Source: Aspidapion aeneum
Taxonomy: Eukaryota; Arthropoda; Insecta; Coleoptera; Brentidae
Direction of reading: 5' to 3'
Length of the DNA: 64,000 nt
Assembly: GCA_963576565.1 (NCBI GenBank)
Contig: OY755038.1
Coordinates: 142,762,558 to 142,826,557, forward strand
Below are positions 54,525 to 64,000 of this stretch, one piece after another. The notes under the pieces were generated by a model. The model saw nothing but the letters and a program-made list of their open reading frames with translations. It ran no database searches and had not been told where the DNA came from. Every line of letters starts with the position of its first letter. Position 1 is the stretch's first letter. A program made the translations under genes and the position numbers.

Positions 54525-56014
54525 ATGAGTGAGTCAGTCGGTTTACTCGGTACCTTAAGTGTATTTGATCCAAAATACTCAAATTTTACAGTCCTTAGTG
54601 AAAGGATAAAACAGTTTTTAATCGCGAATAAAATTACGGATGATGATCGTAAAAAAGCGATACTAATTAGCTCTCTTTCTGAGGATTGTTATATTTTAGT
54701 GCGGAATTTGTGCGTTCCAGATATACCGGAAAATAAATCTTTAAATGACCTTACTACGTTATTAAAAGATCATTTTTCACCGGTAAAATCGTATTTTTCC
54801 GAAAGGCTTAAGTTTTTTAATAGTAGACGAGAACTAAGTGAAAGTGTTTCCGATTGGGAAGCTAGGGTTAAAAGTTTAGCTTCAACTTGTGGTTTTGGCT
54901 CGGAGTTAACCGTAATGAGGCGCGATATTTTTGTGTGCGGCATAAACGATGAAAAGATTATGGACAGGTTATTTGAGGAGGATGCCTCAAAGGCTAGTAC
55001 TACCTTGTTGAAGTTGGTAAAAATTGCAGCGAGCAAGGAGTCAGCTCTTAAAGAGCATAAAGTGCGCGAATCTTATGGAGCAGTGCAAATAAAAAGTGAA
55101 CCAGTTAATTTTCATCGCCAGCGACCAAATTCGCATAATAACCACCAAAAATACTCTGCCAATATATGGGCCCCTAAGCTCACACTAGGTACTATAGTTA
55201 TAGTGTACGTGTGAGCTAATATAACTAAAAACTGAAATATATTTTATTCAACTCCACACTAAATTACCTTTTGTTTGATACCACACAAGCCATGTTTTGC
55301 CTTAATCTCAAATTTTTGAAATCCACCCCCACCCTTAAAAAAAACAAAAACTAAAATGTATTTTGTTAAACTCAGGACTCACTTACCTTTCGTTTGATAT
55401 CACACACGCCATATTTTCACATAAACTCTAATTTTTTAAATCTATCCCCACCCTTTTATTTGGTTTGTGTTTGGTGGATTTTGTTCATTTTTAAATGGGA
55501 CCATCTCGACCCAAGGCTTAGCCTAGGTACCAAATTTCATTGAAATCGGCCCAGCGGTTTTTGAGTTATGCGCGTTGGTCGTTACAGACAGACAGACAGA
55601 CATACAGACAGACAGACAGACAGACGGCGCAACAAAAAAGTTTCAAAATCATCTGAAACGCAAAGATATATAAAAAATTTTGAAATCGGAGCAACTTTTT
55701 TTTTCTCTAAAAAATTAGGATCACCATAGCTCACACTACTATAGTATAGTATATGTGTGAGCTAAAATAAACCAAAAAGCTATGGGAAGCCTTCAGAAAG
55801 TGGTAAGAATGTACCTAGAAGCCAAAATTCGGTGAGTGTTGACACAAATAATTTTTCCCACATTAAAAAAATGGGATGTTCCTGCTGCGGACGCAGCAAT
55901 CACGAATATTTAAATTGTGCTTTTAGAAACTGTACGTGTCACCGGTGTGGGGTAAAAGGGCATTTAGCACCTCAATGTAAACGAGAAAATCAGAGACGTA
56001 GATGGCGCTGTTGA
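54525..56014 (+). pseudogene. Gypsy B Gag, interrupted
   Basis: Frame 54525-55170 gives a clean capsid-like protein: LLGTLSVFDPKYSNFTVLSE, RIKQFLIANKITDDDRKKA, LLKDHFSPVKSYFSERLKFF, SVSDWEARVKSLASTCGFG and RRDIFVCGIND. It is cut at 55177 by a hairpin element. After it, in another frame, two intact zinc knuckles follow (CSCCGRSNHEYLNC and CHRCGVKGHLAPQC, both CX2CX4HX4C) before the LINE insertion. The start at 54525 (AAAAAATGAG) is the first ATG after the putative primer site. Well preserved apart from the insertions, which suggests gypsy B is younger than gypsy A. Confidence 0.8.
55177..55763. mobile_element. 587-bp insertion with palindromic ends and a CAGA microsatellite
   Basis: Each end is itself a palindrome bounded by AGCTCACAC and GTGTGAGCT (55177-55217 and 55728-55763). 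Inside, ACCTTTTGTTTGATACCACAC is partly repeated as ACCTTTCGTTTGATATCACAC, followed by AAATCGGCCCAGCGGTTTTT, GAGTTATGCGCGTTGG and a (CAGA)n run at 55587-55625. Such text is common in insect interspersed repeats. It disrupts gypsy B gag. Confidence 0.7.
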
Positions 56015-56160
56015 GCGAGTAGGTTGTTGTTGTGGTGGCTCCAGAAAAACAGTGAAAATACGATATTTATAGTGCCAAATAAAATCATTTCTTTTGCATA
56101 ACTAATAGTTTAGTAGTGTGTACATATTCCTACGTGAGGATATTGTCAAAAAGTGCCAAA

Positions 56161-56922
56161 ATGTCGAAGAATCCAACCCTAAAAGAAGTAAGTGCACGTG
56201 TTGATCAATTGTCAATTGAATTCAAAAATGGCCTTGAGAGTTTTAAAAGCGAATTATCGTCAATTTCTCCTACTCCTGTTGCATCAGCGGTTCCTGGGGA
56301 TTTTATGCTGAAATTCCAGATGTTCCATGTTTCCATGATCAATTCATCCCTTGCTGATCTGCAGGGTGAAATGAAATCCTTAAAAGAGTCTGTTGAGCAA
56401 ATTGAGAAAGAAAGCAAACGCAGTCAAGCCAGACAACTGTCAAACGTGATCGTTGTGCGCGGAATCGATGAAAATGTAAACAATCTCTATGAATGTCTGA
56501 TAGATATTTTTAAAAATAAATTGAAAATTACGGATATAAACAAACGGGACATCAATTATTGTTATCGCATTGGTTTAAAGGACACGCAAAAAAATAAACC
56601 AAGGCCGCTTGCCGTTCAGTTTTGCACGAAGTGGATTCGCGATCAGGTATTTTTTAGTAAAAAATATCTGAAAGGTTCGAAAATTTTAATTACGGAAATG
56701 TTAACTCAGGACAGTTTAAACCTCTTCAAAAAAGTGCGGGATGTTATGGGAAAATCATCGTGGACCTTTAATGGTCGTATTAACGCGAGTGTGCAAAATA
56801 AAAAAATCCTTATTAGTTCCGAGAGTGATTTAATCAAATTTAAAAATCCAATGCTTAGTGATAACAGTGATACCAATTTGAATAGTGCCGATACTGGGAA
56901 TGTTGCATATAATAATCAGTAA
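56161..56922 (+). CDS. LINE ORF1 protein (coiled coil plus RNA-binding-like domain)
   Basis: This uninterrupted frame from ATG at 56161 (context AAAATGTC) encodes about 253 residues; an in-frame ATG at 56116 would add 15. The N-terminal half shows heptad-like helices (VSARVDQLSIEFKNGLESFK, SLADLQGEMKSLKESVEQIE), as in coiled-coil ORF1 proteins that trimerise on LINE RNA. The middle (QLSNVIVVRGIDENVNNLYE, RDINYCYRIG, RPLAVQFCTKWIRDQVF) resembles the RRM-like/transposase-22 type nucleic-acid-binding fold. The tail (SSWTFNGRINASVQNKKIL) fits this class. No zinc knuckles. Role inferred from class: RNA binding and chaperone in the ribonucleoprotein. Confidence 0.75.
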   Translation: MSKNPTLKEVSARVDQLSIEFKNGLESFKSELSSISPTPVASAVPGDFMLKFQMFHVSMINSSLADLQGEMKSLKESVEQIEKESKRSQARQLSNVIVVRGIDENVNNLYECLIDIFKNKLKITDINKRDINYCYRIGLKDTQKNKPRPLAVQFCTKWIRDQVFFSKKYLKGSKILITEMLTQDSLNLFKKVRDVMGKSSWTFNGRINASVQNKKILISSESDLIKFKNPMLSDNSDTNLNSADTGNVAYNNQ

Positions 56923-57316
56923 ATTTTTGTATTGTAGGATCAAATTATGTAAGTTAATCTTTGCAACTTTTATTTTTCAACTACCTACCTACAATATTGT
57001 TACGCCTTTTGAAATATGTATAATAAAAATTGCACATTATGCTAAATAAAAATATTTATTTTAGTTTGGTCACTATAATATTTTAAAAATTTGATATACC
57101 AATTTAGTTTTTTTTCTGGTTTACACCAAGTAAACAACTTTACTGCTTATTTATCAACCTTATTTTTTCTATTTAACTTGTTTTTTTTTTTCTAGTATAG
57201 TATCATAGTACCTTAGTAATAAATGTAATAATATTAGAGATCATAAATTTGAGCATACCTTATTTCTATTCTAATTTTAGTTTATTTATTTTTTCAATCA
57301 TAAATTAAAACTTATT

Positions 57317-60080
57317 ATGAAAATTGGCCTTTTGAACATTAGATCAGTATTCACGGGTTTTAGTGACTTGACACAATTTCGATGTTTTTATGCTTAGTGA
57401 GACTTGGTTAAACGCAAATATTAGCACTAATGTCTTAAATATACCTGGATACACATTTTATAGACATGATAGGTTGGGTAGGAGAGGGGGAGTGGGTGCT
57501 TATGTCAAAAGTAATTACTGTTGTCAAACAATCCAATTTGAATTCGCCGTTAATACTAACCTGGAGTTTTTATTTTTAAAAATTAACACTAAATTACAAA
57601 ATATTTCTGTTGGAACATTATATAGACCTAAAGATAAAAATATGAAAAATTTTTTAGAAGACTGTGAAAATATTTTTTCTTTTTTGTGTCCCAACTTTGA
57701 TGAGGTCATATGCTTGGGGGACTTTAATACAGATTTTTTAGATCCTAATAACCCAGTGAATTTTTGTTTGGAATCATATAATTTATGTCAAATTATTGAG
57801 GAACCTACTAGAGTTACCAGAACTACCAGTAAATTGTTGGATCCCATCTTTGTGTCAAAAAAAGAACTGGTGATTTCTAGTGGAGTAATAAATACTGATC
57901 ACATATCAGATCATAGTCTTACTTACTGTGATCTTTCAATAATAAAACCAAAAATATCTCAAAAATTTATCAAAGTAAGATCTTTTCATAGCTTTAGTCA
58001 AGAGGAATTTGACTGTGACTTGATACAACTTCCTTGGCATTTAATTTTGAGAGAAAATAACATTGACAAAAAAGTTGATATCTTTAATAATTTTATCATA
58101 TCATTATTTGATCGTCACGCCCCAATTAAAGAAATTAAAGTTAGTAAACCCAAAGCGCCTTGGCTAACACATAATCTAAAATTAATAATGAAAGAGCGCG
58201 ATAGAGCTTTGCAGAAATTTAAACAAACTAAAAATCCCGGTGACTACAGTACTTATAAAGACCTCCGTAACTTTGCCCTTACTTGTCTACGCAGTGAAAA
58301 AAAAGCTCATCTTGATTCACTTATGGCTGACAAAAAAAATCCAAAAAAACTGTGGTCTACATTGAGTGATTTTAATATTAAAACAAATAAATCAAGTGAC
58401 ATTCCCCACCATCTATGTAACCCTGATGATATTAATAACTACTTTTCTAGTTTTTTGCAGACCGTATCAAATAACTGTCAAGGTCAAATAAACTTTTTTT
58501 AATCAAATTACTATGAAAATTCAAACTCTTTTAGTTTCACCATGACTACTGTTCAAGAGGTAAATTCGATCTTGCAGAGCCTGAGTTCAAATGCTTATAG
58601 CGTGGATGAAATTTCAGTTCGTATGATCAAATACTGTTCCCCTTTTATTAATCCTTATATCACTAATATACTTAATTCTTGTATTGAACAGGGCTACTTT
58701 CCGCAAAAATGGCGAGTAGCTGTGGGCAAACCTTTGCCTAAGAAAAATAGTCCTGAGGAATTTTCGGATCTGCGCATAATCAGTATCCTACCAGCTATTT
58801 CTAAAATTCTCGAAAAAGTTCTATATAAACAAATCTATAATTACTTAACTATGAAAAATATTCTTCCCGATTTTCAATGCGGATTCAGAAAGGGATACTC
58901 CACAGCCACAGCCCTTGCAACAGTTTTGAGTGACGTGATAGAGGCTTACGATAAGGGTAAAGTTACGGCATTAATCTTGTTGGATTTTTCCAAAGCGTTC
59001 GACACCATAGATCATAGACTAATGTTAGCCAAACTTAAGTTTTATGGGTTTGACGATCTCGCCCTGAGTTTGTCAAAGTCTTACTTAAATGATAGGTTTC
59101 AACGCATTACTTGCAACGGCCGTACATCTTCACAAATGGACATACTGTCTGGTGTTCCTCAGGGTAGCGTCCTAGGGCCTCTCTTTTTTTTAATTTACAC
59201 AACAAGTATTCTAAAGGCAATAGAATACTGTAAAGCCCAGGCCTACGCTGATGATGGCCAGCTATATGGTCATTTTGATGTGGGTGGTGCGAGGAACGCT
59301 GAAGAACTAATTAATAAGGACTTAAACAAAATTCACAAGCTTTCTTTAGAACATAACCTAAAATTAAATGCCAGTAAGTCATATGTCCTCTTTTTTGGGA
59401 CGAGGGATAAAGTAACTATTTTAAAACAGCAGCTTAATTTGCAAATTGATAATATTCCTCTAAATATCGTTAATTCTGCCAGAAATCTTGGAATTATTTT
59501 AGATACTGAAATGAGATTTCGTGAACATGTTAAAAAGTTAATACAAAAATCATTTTTAAGTCTTAAACTTCTTTATTCAAACAAACACTTTCTTAATAAA
59601 ACATTAAAACGCGATTTATGTGAAAGTTTGGTCTTATCGAATTTCAACTACTGTGATTTTATCTATGGCACATGTCTAGATGTAGCGTGCAAAACTCGAA
59701 TACAAAAAATCCAAAATAGTTGCTGCAGACTTATTTTCAACCTTAAAAAGTATGATCGTGTCTCTGAAAAAATAAAGGAGCTTTCCTGGTTAAGAATGGA
59801 CAAGCGCATGAAGCTTCATTTGGTTAATTTTACACACCAGCTTTTACAAAGTACCCATTCTACCCCCCTTAAAGCTAAGTTTATAACACGGCAAAATGAC
59901 CGTATACGTAGTTTAAGAAATGATAACCTATTATCAATTCCTAAATATCGAACTGCCCTTTTTAAAAGAAGTTATATGTACAATGCTATAATGTTATACA
60001 ACTCCTTGCCCAGTGCATTGAAGAGTCTAACAATAATAAAGTTTAAAAAAGAAGTAAAAAAATATCTGTTTACAAACTAA
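57317..60080 (+). pseudogene. LINE ORF2: AP endonuclease and reverse transcriptase, two lesions
   Basis: It starts at 57317 (MKIGLLNIRSVFTG), shifts frame once near 57375, and continues from 57390. Endonuclease motifs: MLSETWLN, RRGGVGAYVKS, VGTLYRP, LGDFNTDFLD and ISDHSLTYCDL. After a linker (APWLTHNLKLIMKERDRA), a single in-frame stop at 58500-58502 precedes the RT domain. RT: ILPAISKILEKVLYKQI, DFQCGFRKGYSTATA, LLDFSKAFDTIDH, SGVPQGSVLGPLFFLIYTT, YADD catalytic box (AQAYADDGQLYG), then LKLNASKSYVL and NLGIILD. It ends at 60080 with LFTN. The enzyme nicks target DNA and primes cDNA synthesis there. The two breaks imply inactivity of this copy, but decay is slight. Confidence 0.88.
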
Positions 60081-60379
60081 AAATGTGACTATTTTTTGTG
60101 AAATATTGTATGCTCACTGTTCTTTTTTTCTCCTTATCAATACTATGTTGAAAAGAATAATGTACTGTTTATATTTTTGTTATTGATATGCTCGATCAGC
60201 TGTCAATGCTTTTTTTGTCTTCTAGTGGTTAAGTAGAATAGCTAATAGCTAGACTTCGCCACACTGAAGCCTATTTGTATGAGATTTGTAATTTATTTTT
60301 TCAAATTAATAAAAGTCGTTTTTATTTATTTATTTTATTTATTATTTTAAATCAAAATTTTTTAAGTGAAACTCAGTTG

Positions 60380-60858
60380 GACGAGGTAAATTTATCAGAA
60401 GACTCTATTTTTAACCTAAGAGATTGCTCTTTAGGTGATATTTTTGATCAAAGTGGCAACATTAAACCTACTTTTATAAATTTATTAGTAGAAAATATTC
60501 CCATTGGGTTTGAGGCCGATTCAGGGTTCGCACATACAGCAATATCTGAAAAATTTTATTTAAAACATTTTTAAAATGTTTATTTACAAAAAAATGATTA
60601 AGAATTAAGGGATTACATAGGTCATAGTTTTGAACCATTGTGTTACGTTAAGTTAAATGTAATTTTTGAAAAAAAATCTTATATTTTACCTCTTATAGGT
60701 CGAAATGGATTAAATATGTTAAATTTGGGCATACCTAAAATTCAATACGCCCTAGTGGCAGAGATAAAAATAACCACCAACCGAACCTCTGCAAGTTTCA
60801 AACCTAATGCAAAAATATAAGGATATTTTTGATGGCCAAATGGGCACTTTTAATAAAT
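60380..60858 (+). pseudogene. Gypsy B protease and pre-RT fragment
   Basis: The frame 60275-60574 includes the catalytic region as FEADSGFAHTAISEKFY (DSG motif kept). After frame breaks around 60574-60640 come LRDYIGHSFEPLCYVKLNVI, ILPLIGRNGLNMLNLGIPKI (the usual GRNWL-type flap region) and, in another frame, LMQKYKDIFDGQMGTFNKY, the conserved start of the gypsy RT region. Sequence then stops at the LTR of gypsy C. The N-terminal part of the open frame before about 60360 is LINE 3' DNA. Confidence 0.7.
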
Positions 60859-60860
60859 AT

Positions 60861-61273
60861 TGTTACGGGTTCACAACGACAAATTAAAACTCGCAATTGT
60901 TGAAAACGATACGTCAATTTATTTCGACAAATTATGTACAAAAACACGCACTTAAACTTAGTAATAACTTGCTAATAATTCACTACTATAATCGGTCTAT
61001 TAACTTCGTGTTAATCTCACGACCACACAGCACGTTATCTATGACTGACTGCCTGGTGCGCGACCCCGGCCCTATATATAGGATCGTCCATCTCTCTCGA
61101 ACTTTCCGGCAGCCTTCGTCGTCCGGAAAGTTCCCGCACTACCGCGACCGCAACCACAGACAACGCAACTAAAACCTAGACTAAGAATACAACCTTAAGA
61201 TAAATCGACCTAATACTACACTAAACCTAAATAAATTCCAATTATAAAATTTAAATAACTTAAATTTGTAACA
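60861..61273 (-). repeat. 3' LTR of gypsy C (413 bp)
   Basis: On the minus strand it begins TGTTACAAATTTAAG and ends GAACCCGTAACA, so the termini are the usual TG/CA with a six-base inverted TGTTAC/GTAACA. It is preceded on the minus strand by a polypurine tract and carries a TATA motif. An open frame at 60897-61172 on the plus strand is a by-product. Confidence 0.85.
61072..61080 (-). promoter_or_regulatory. TATA box in the gypsy C LTR
   Basis: CCTATATATAGG is palindromic, so the TATA motif reads on both strands; the minus strand is the one that would drive the element. Confidence 0.5.
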
Positions 61274-61290
61274 CTATCCTCCTCTTCAGG
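61274..61290 (-). promoter_or_regulatory. Polypurine tract of gypsy C
   Basis: Minus strand CCTGAAGAGGAGGATAG lies directly before the LTR start TGTTAC, the position of the plus-strand primer in LTR retrotransposons. It overlaps the last codons of integrase. Confidence 0.75.
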
Positions 61291-64000
61291 TTTGATCGTC
61301 TCGATCAACATTTCCCAGGTAAGGTTTTAGTCTGTCTAGATGAACAACTTTCATCTTGGACTTCGGGCTTCTCTGGATTCGGTAGACTACATCATTAATT
61401 CTCTTAACAACTTTATGAGGCCCTTCCCATGGTGGTGTCAACTTAGGTGATCTTCCTTTCTTGCGTTGAGGATTGTATAGCCAGACTTGATCATTCTCTT
61501 TGAACCCTGAAGAGTTTGCTTTCAGGTCATATCTCGCTTTCATGCGGTCACTGGCTATTTCTATTCGCTCTCTAACCACTTCATGGATATCATGCAGCTT
61601 TTGCCTTAAACGTTCGACATAGTCATTAACCTCTAAGTGTGCTTCTTCAGGTGAACTAAACATGATATCACATGGTAAACGCAGTTCTCTACCAAACAGG
61701 ATACTAGATGGAGTAGCTCCTGTCGTATTATGAATGGCGGTTCTATAGGCCATCAAAAACAATGGAATATATTGGTCCCAATCTGTTTGGTGCTCATCAA
61801 CAACTTTGCAAAGATGTTCTTCTATTGTTTTATTAAATCTTTCAACCATGCCATCTGACTGCGGATGCAAAGCAGTAGTCCGTGTTTTATGTATTCCTAA
61901 AAGGTCACAGAGATTCTGGAAGAGCTTTGATTCAAAGTTTCTTCCTTGATCTGAATGTAGTTCCAAAGGAATGCCAAATCGGCTGAAAACATCATTTACC
62001 AGAACTTCTGCAACTGTAGCGGCCTCTTGGTTAGGCAAAGCAAAAACTTCTGGCCATTTGCTAAAATAATCCATGACAACAAGGATGTATTTGTTGCCCT
62101 TTTTAGTTTCTAGAAATGGTCCGGCCACATCAATAGCAATGCGTTCGAATGGCAGACCTACGTTATATTGTTTCATTTGACCTCTGGACCTTGTTTTGGG
62201 ACCTTGGCTGGCTGCACAAGTCGAACATCGGCGGCACCAGTTTTTCACATCTTGAACTTAATTGACCCAATAAAATCGGTTTCGAATTTTGTCCATGGTT
62301 TTATTTATGCCTAGGTGCGCGCCTGATTTTCCACCATGGCATTCGGCCATTATATTGTCTACCATGCTCCTAGGAACCACTACTTGATTAATCACAGTAA
62401 CTATGGCTAGGAGCTCCTTTCTAGTAACACAATAATTTCTCTCTGGTTTGGATAGCTTCTTGCTGAAAAATTCGATGACCCGTTCTTCTCCATCTTGTAC
62501 TTGGGAGAGTACTGCTCCTATGCCATCGTTGCTCGCATCAGTATCTAATATGAATTTTCCTTTTGGAATGGGATATGCAAGAATCGGACTAGAACATAAT
62601 GCTGCTTTTAGTCTTCTAAATGCTTGGTCACATTCGGTATTCCATTTGTAAGAAGCTTTATCTTCTGTAAGTCTATGTAATGGAGACGCTATTTTGGCGA
62701 ATCCTTCTACAAATCGTCTGTAGTATGTACACAGACCCAAAAAGCTTCTCAATTCATGTTTGTCACGAGGTTGAGGCCATTCTTTTATTGCTTGTAACTT
62801 CTTTTCGTCGGTATGGATGCCTTCTCGGGAAACGACGTGACCCAGGAACTCAACTTTTTCTTGGAACAGAAAACATTTCTTTGAGTTCAATTTAAGATTT
62901 GCCTTCCTGATTCTTGAGAATACTTCTCGTAAATTATCTAGATGATCTTGAAATGATTTCCCCATTACTATGACATCATCCAAATAGACTAGGCAGGTTT
63001 TCCAAGTAAGGCCTCGTAGAACGACTTCCATTAGTCTTTCAAATGTAGCTGGGGCATTGCACAGGCCAAATGGCATCACATTAAACTGATAAAGTCCACT
63101 TCCAGCAGAGAATGCAGTCTTCTCTTTATCTCTTTCAAAGATTCCTACTTACCAATACCCACTTTTCAGGTCAAGAGTAGAAAACCAATATGATCCTGCC
63201 AATGTTGTTAATGTGTCGTCTATTCTTGGCAGTGGGTAACTATCTTTCTTGGTCACATCGTTAAGTTTCCTGTAGTCGACACAAAATCTAGTACTTCCAT
63301 CCGTTTTAGTGACCAACACCACAGGAGATGACCAAGGACTTGATGACTCTTCAATAACACCGTCGCTGAGCATTTTATTAATGAGATTGTGAACTTCTTG
63401 CTTGGCCATTGGTAGTCTTCTTGGGGGTTGTCTTATCGGTTGGGCATCGCCAGTGTTGATAGCATGTTGAATAAGGTTTGTGCGTCCCGAACTACTCCTA
63501 GTTTCGAAGATATTACTTTGTTCTTCTATAAACTCTATCGCTTTACTAAATTCTTCTGGAGTGAGATGTTGCCAAGTTGACTCAAATTGCTGAAGTACCT
63601 CCATTGGTAACTTGCTTGTATCCTCGGAAGTTGGCTCTTCACATCTTGTTACTTTCTGTACTGGTTCAAATAATGCTACCACCTCCCCCTTATTAATTTT
63701 GACACTATTTGGGAAAATATTGGCGACTCTAATCGGGATGTCTTTATCGGTTTTAACTAGTGATTTTGCAACGAGGTAGGTGTTGGGTGTGTTTTGTTGG
63801 CTTATGAGTCCGACGCAGCTTGATGTTTTACTTTCCAGCCTCCCAAATATTATGGTCTCACTGTTACCGACTAGTCTTGTTGTGCATACTGCCACCACCT
63901 TAATTGGTTCTTTATTGATGTGACTATTTGACAAAATGAACTCTTCGTTCCCAAATCTTAGGGTATTAAGTTTATTATCAAACGCAAATCCATGTTTGCT
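61286..64000 (-). pseudogene. Gypsy C Pol (412-like): RT, partial RNase H, integrase; stops and a deletion
   Basis: The frame is open from the window edge (SKHGFAFDNKLNTLRF) to a stop at 63149. It includes the pre-RT (LINKMLSDGVIEESSSPWSS, RFCVDYRKLNDVTKKDSYPL) and RT motif A (FSTLDLKSGYW), where the stop is a single codon. It continues in the same frame: MPFGLCNAPATF, VYLDDVIVMG (catalytic YLDD) and FLGLCTYYRRFVEGF. RNase H starts (DTDASNDGIGAVLSQ, VTRKELLAIV) but is fused, without its TDH segment, to the HHCC zinc region of integrase (ECHGGKSGAHLGINKT). After another in-frame stop near 62258 come WCRRCSTC and the integrase core with D40, D100 and E136 of the 320-codon part (IDVAGPF, LHSDQGRNFES, SDGMVERFNK), ending in VVHLDRLKPYLG. 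Dead because of the internal deletion. Confidence 0.85.

Larger units (their letters stand above)
56020..60250 (+). mobile_element. Two-ORF LINE (Jockey/CR1 group), nearly full length
   Basis: A 4.2-kb non-LTR element with ORF1 (56161-56922), a 395-base spacer and ORF2 (57317-60080) carrying endonuclease and RT. It lies between the zinc knuckles and protease of gypsy B in the same orientation. I cannot fix a target duplication; the 3' end may extend through the TTTA-rich run near 60330. It is among the youngest insertions, since ORF2 has only one stop and one frameshift. Confidence 0.75.
54245..60860 (+). mobile_element. Ty3/gypsy element B, split by three later insertions
   Basis: It starts inside gypsy A just after RNase H. 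Order: short putative LTR, gag (54525), hairpin insertion (55177-55763), zinc knuckles (55880-55990), a whole LINE (about 56020-60250), protease and the beginning of the pre-RT region (60380-60858), then gypsy C. The rest of pol must lie beyond the window. Gag resembles the K02A2.6-like class of arthropod gypsy elements. Confidence 0.7.
60861..64000 (-). mobile_element. Ty3/gypsy element C (412/mdg1-like), 3' half
   Basis: Minus-strand element inserted in the pre-RT region of gypsy B. It contains, in its 5' to 3' direction, the end of the protease region, RT, part of RNase H, integrase, polypurine tract and 3' LTR. It continues beyond the window. Confidence 0.85.

Overview
The window looks like a repeat-dense, gene-poor block of an arthropod nuclear genome. 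An insect is most likely, because the DNA is AT-rich and carries Ty3/gypsy elements (one close to the 412/mdg1 type), Jockey/CR1-type LINEs, Penelope-like retroelements, pogo/Tigger-type elements and many foldback (inverted-arm) elements. I found no host gene, rRNA, tRNA gene or CRISPR array. Every protein I could recognise belongs to a transposable element and nearly all are broken. The species cannot be named from the sequence.

Layout. 0.7-10.7 kb: back-to-back hairpin elements (GTCGAAA-rich foldback, a double-unit palindrome at 3638-5321, hairpins at about 6430-7350 and 7571-9220) followed by a 142-bp satellite array. 10.9-20.5 kb: a dispersed repeat containing a TIR element (11353-18015), which contains a foldback element built from ATGGCGGATCC satellite, which contains a complete insertion of a Penelope-like element (13960-16569; 15-bp target duplication, about 525-bp inverted arms, one long RT plus GIY-YIG ORF). 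20.5-28.7 kb: hairpins, short tandem repeats, a TIR element at 25989-27340 and arrays of the same dispersed repeat. 28.7-38.4 kb: a 9.65-kb DNA transposon with roughly 1-kb TIRs and a TAGA duplication. It encodes a decayed XPG/FEN-like nuclease with a Cys-rich tail, as in Academ-type transposons, and was itself invaded by a TIR element carrying a LINE, by a foldback with GC-rich ends and by a LINE 3' fragment. 38.4-46.5 kb: a 520-bp tandem array, MITEs, microsatellites and a second Penelope-like fragment. 48.3-64 kb: three nested gypsy elements. A (gag-pol, 48.3-54.2) is cut by B (from 54.2), and B is cut by a hairpin insertion, a nearly intact two-ORF LINE (about 56.0-60.25) and gypsy C (60,861 to the edge, minus strand).

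How it fits together. Nothing here acts as one pathway; the window is a record of successive insertions. The order can be read because interrupted copies join up when the inner element is ignored: the gypsy A RT frame resumes across the pogo-type insertion, gypsy B gag and protease lie on either side of the LINE, and the Academ-like TIR is split by a 4.6-kb insert. The points I think most deserve follow-up are the Academ-like element, a hammerhead-like RNA motif with covarying stem II in two diverged Penelope-type copies, and foldback elements whose arms are made of satellite DNA and end in short GC-rich repeats.
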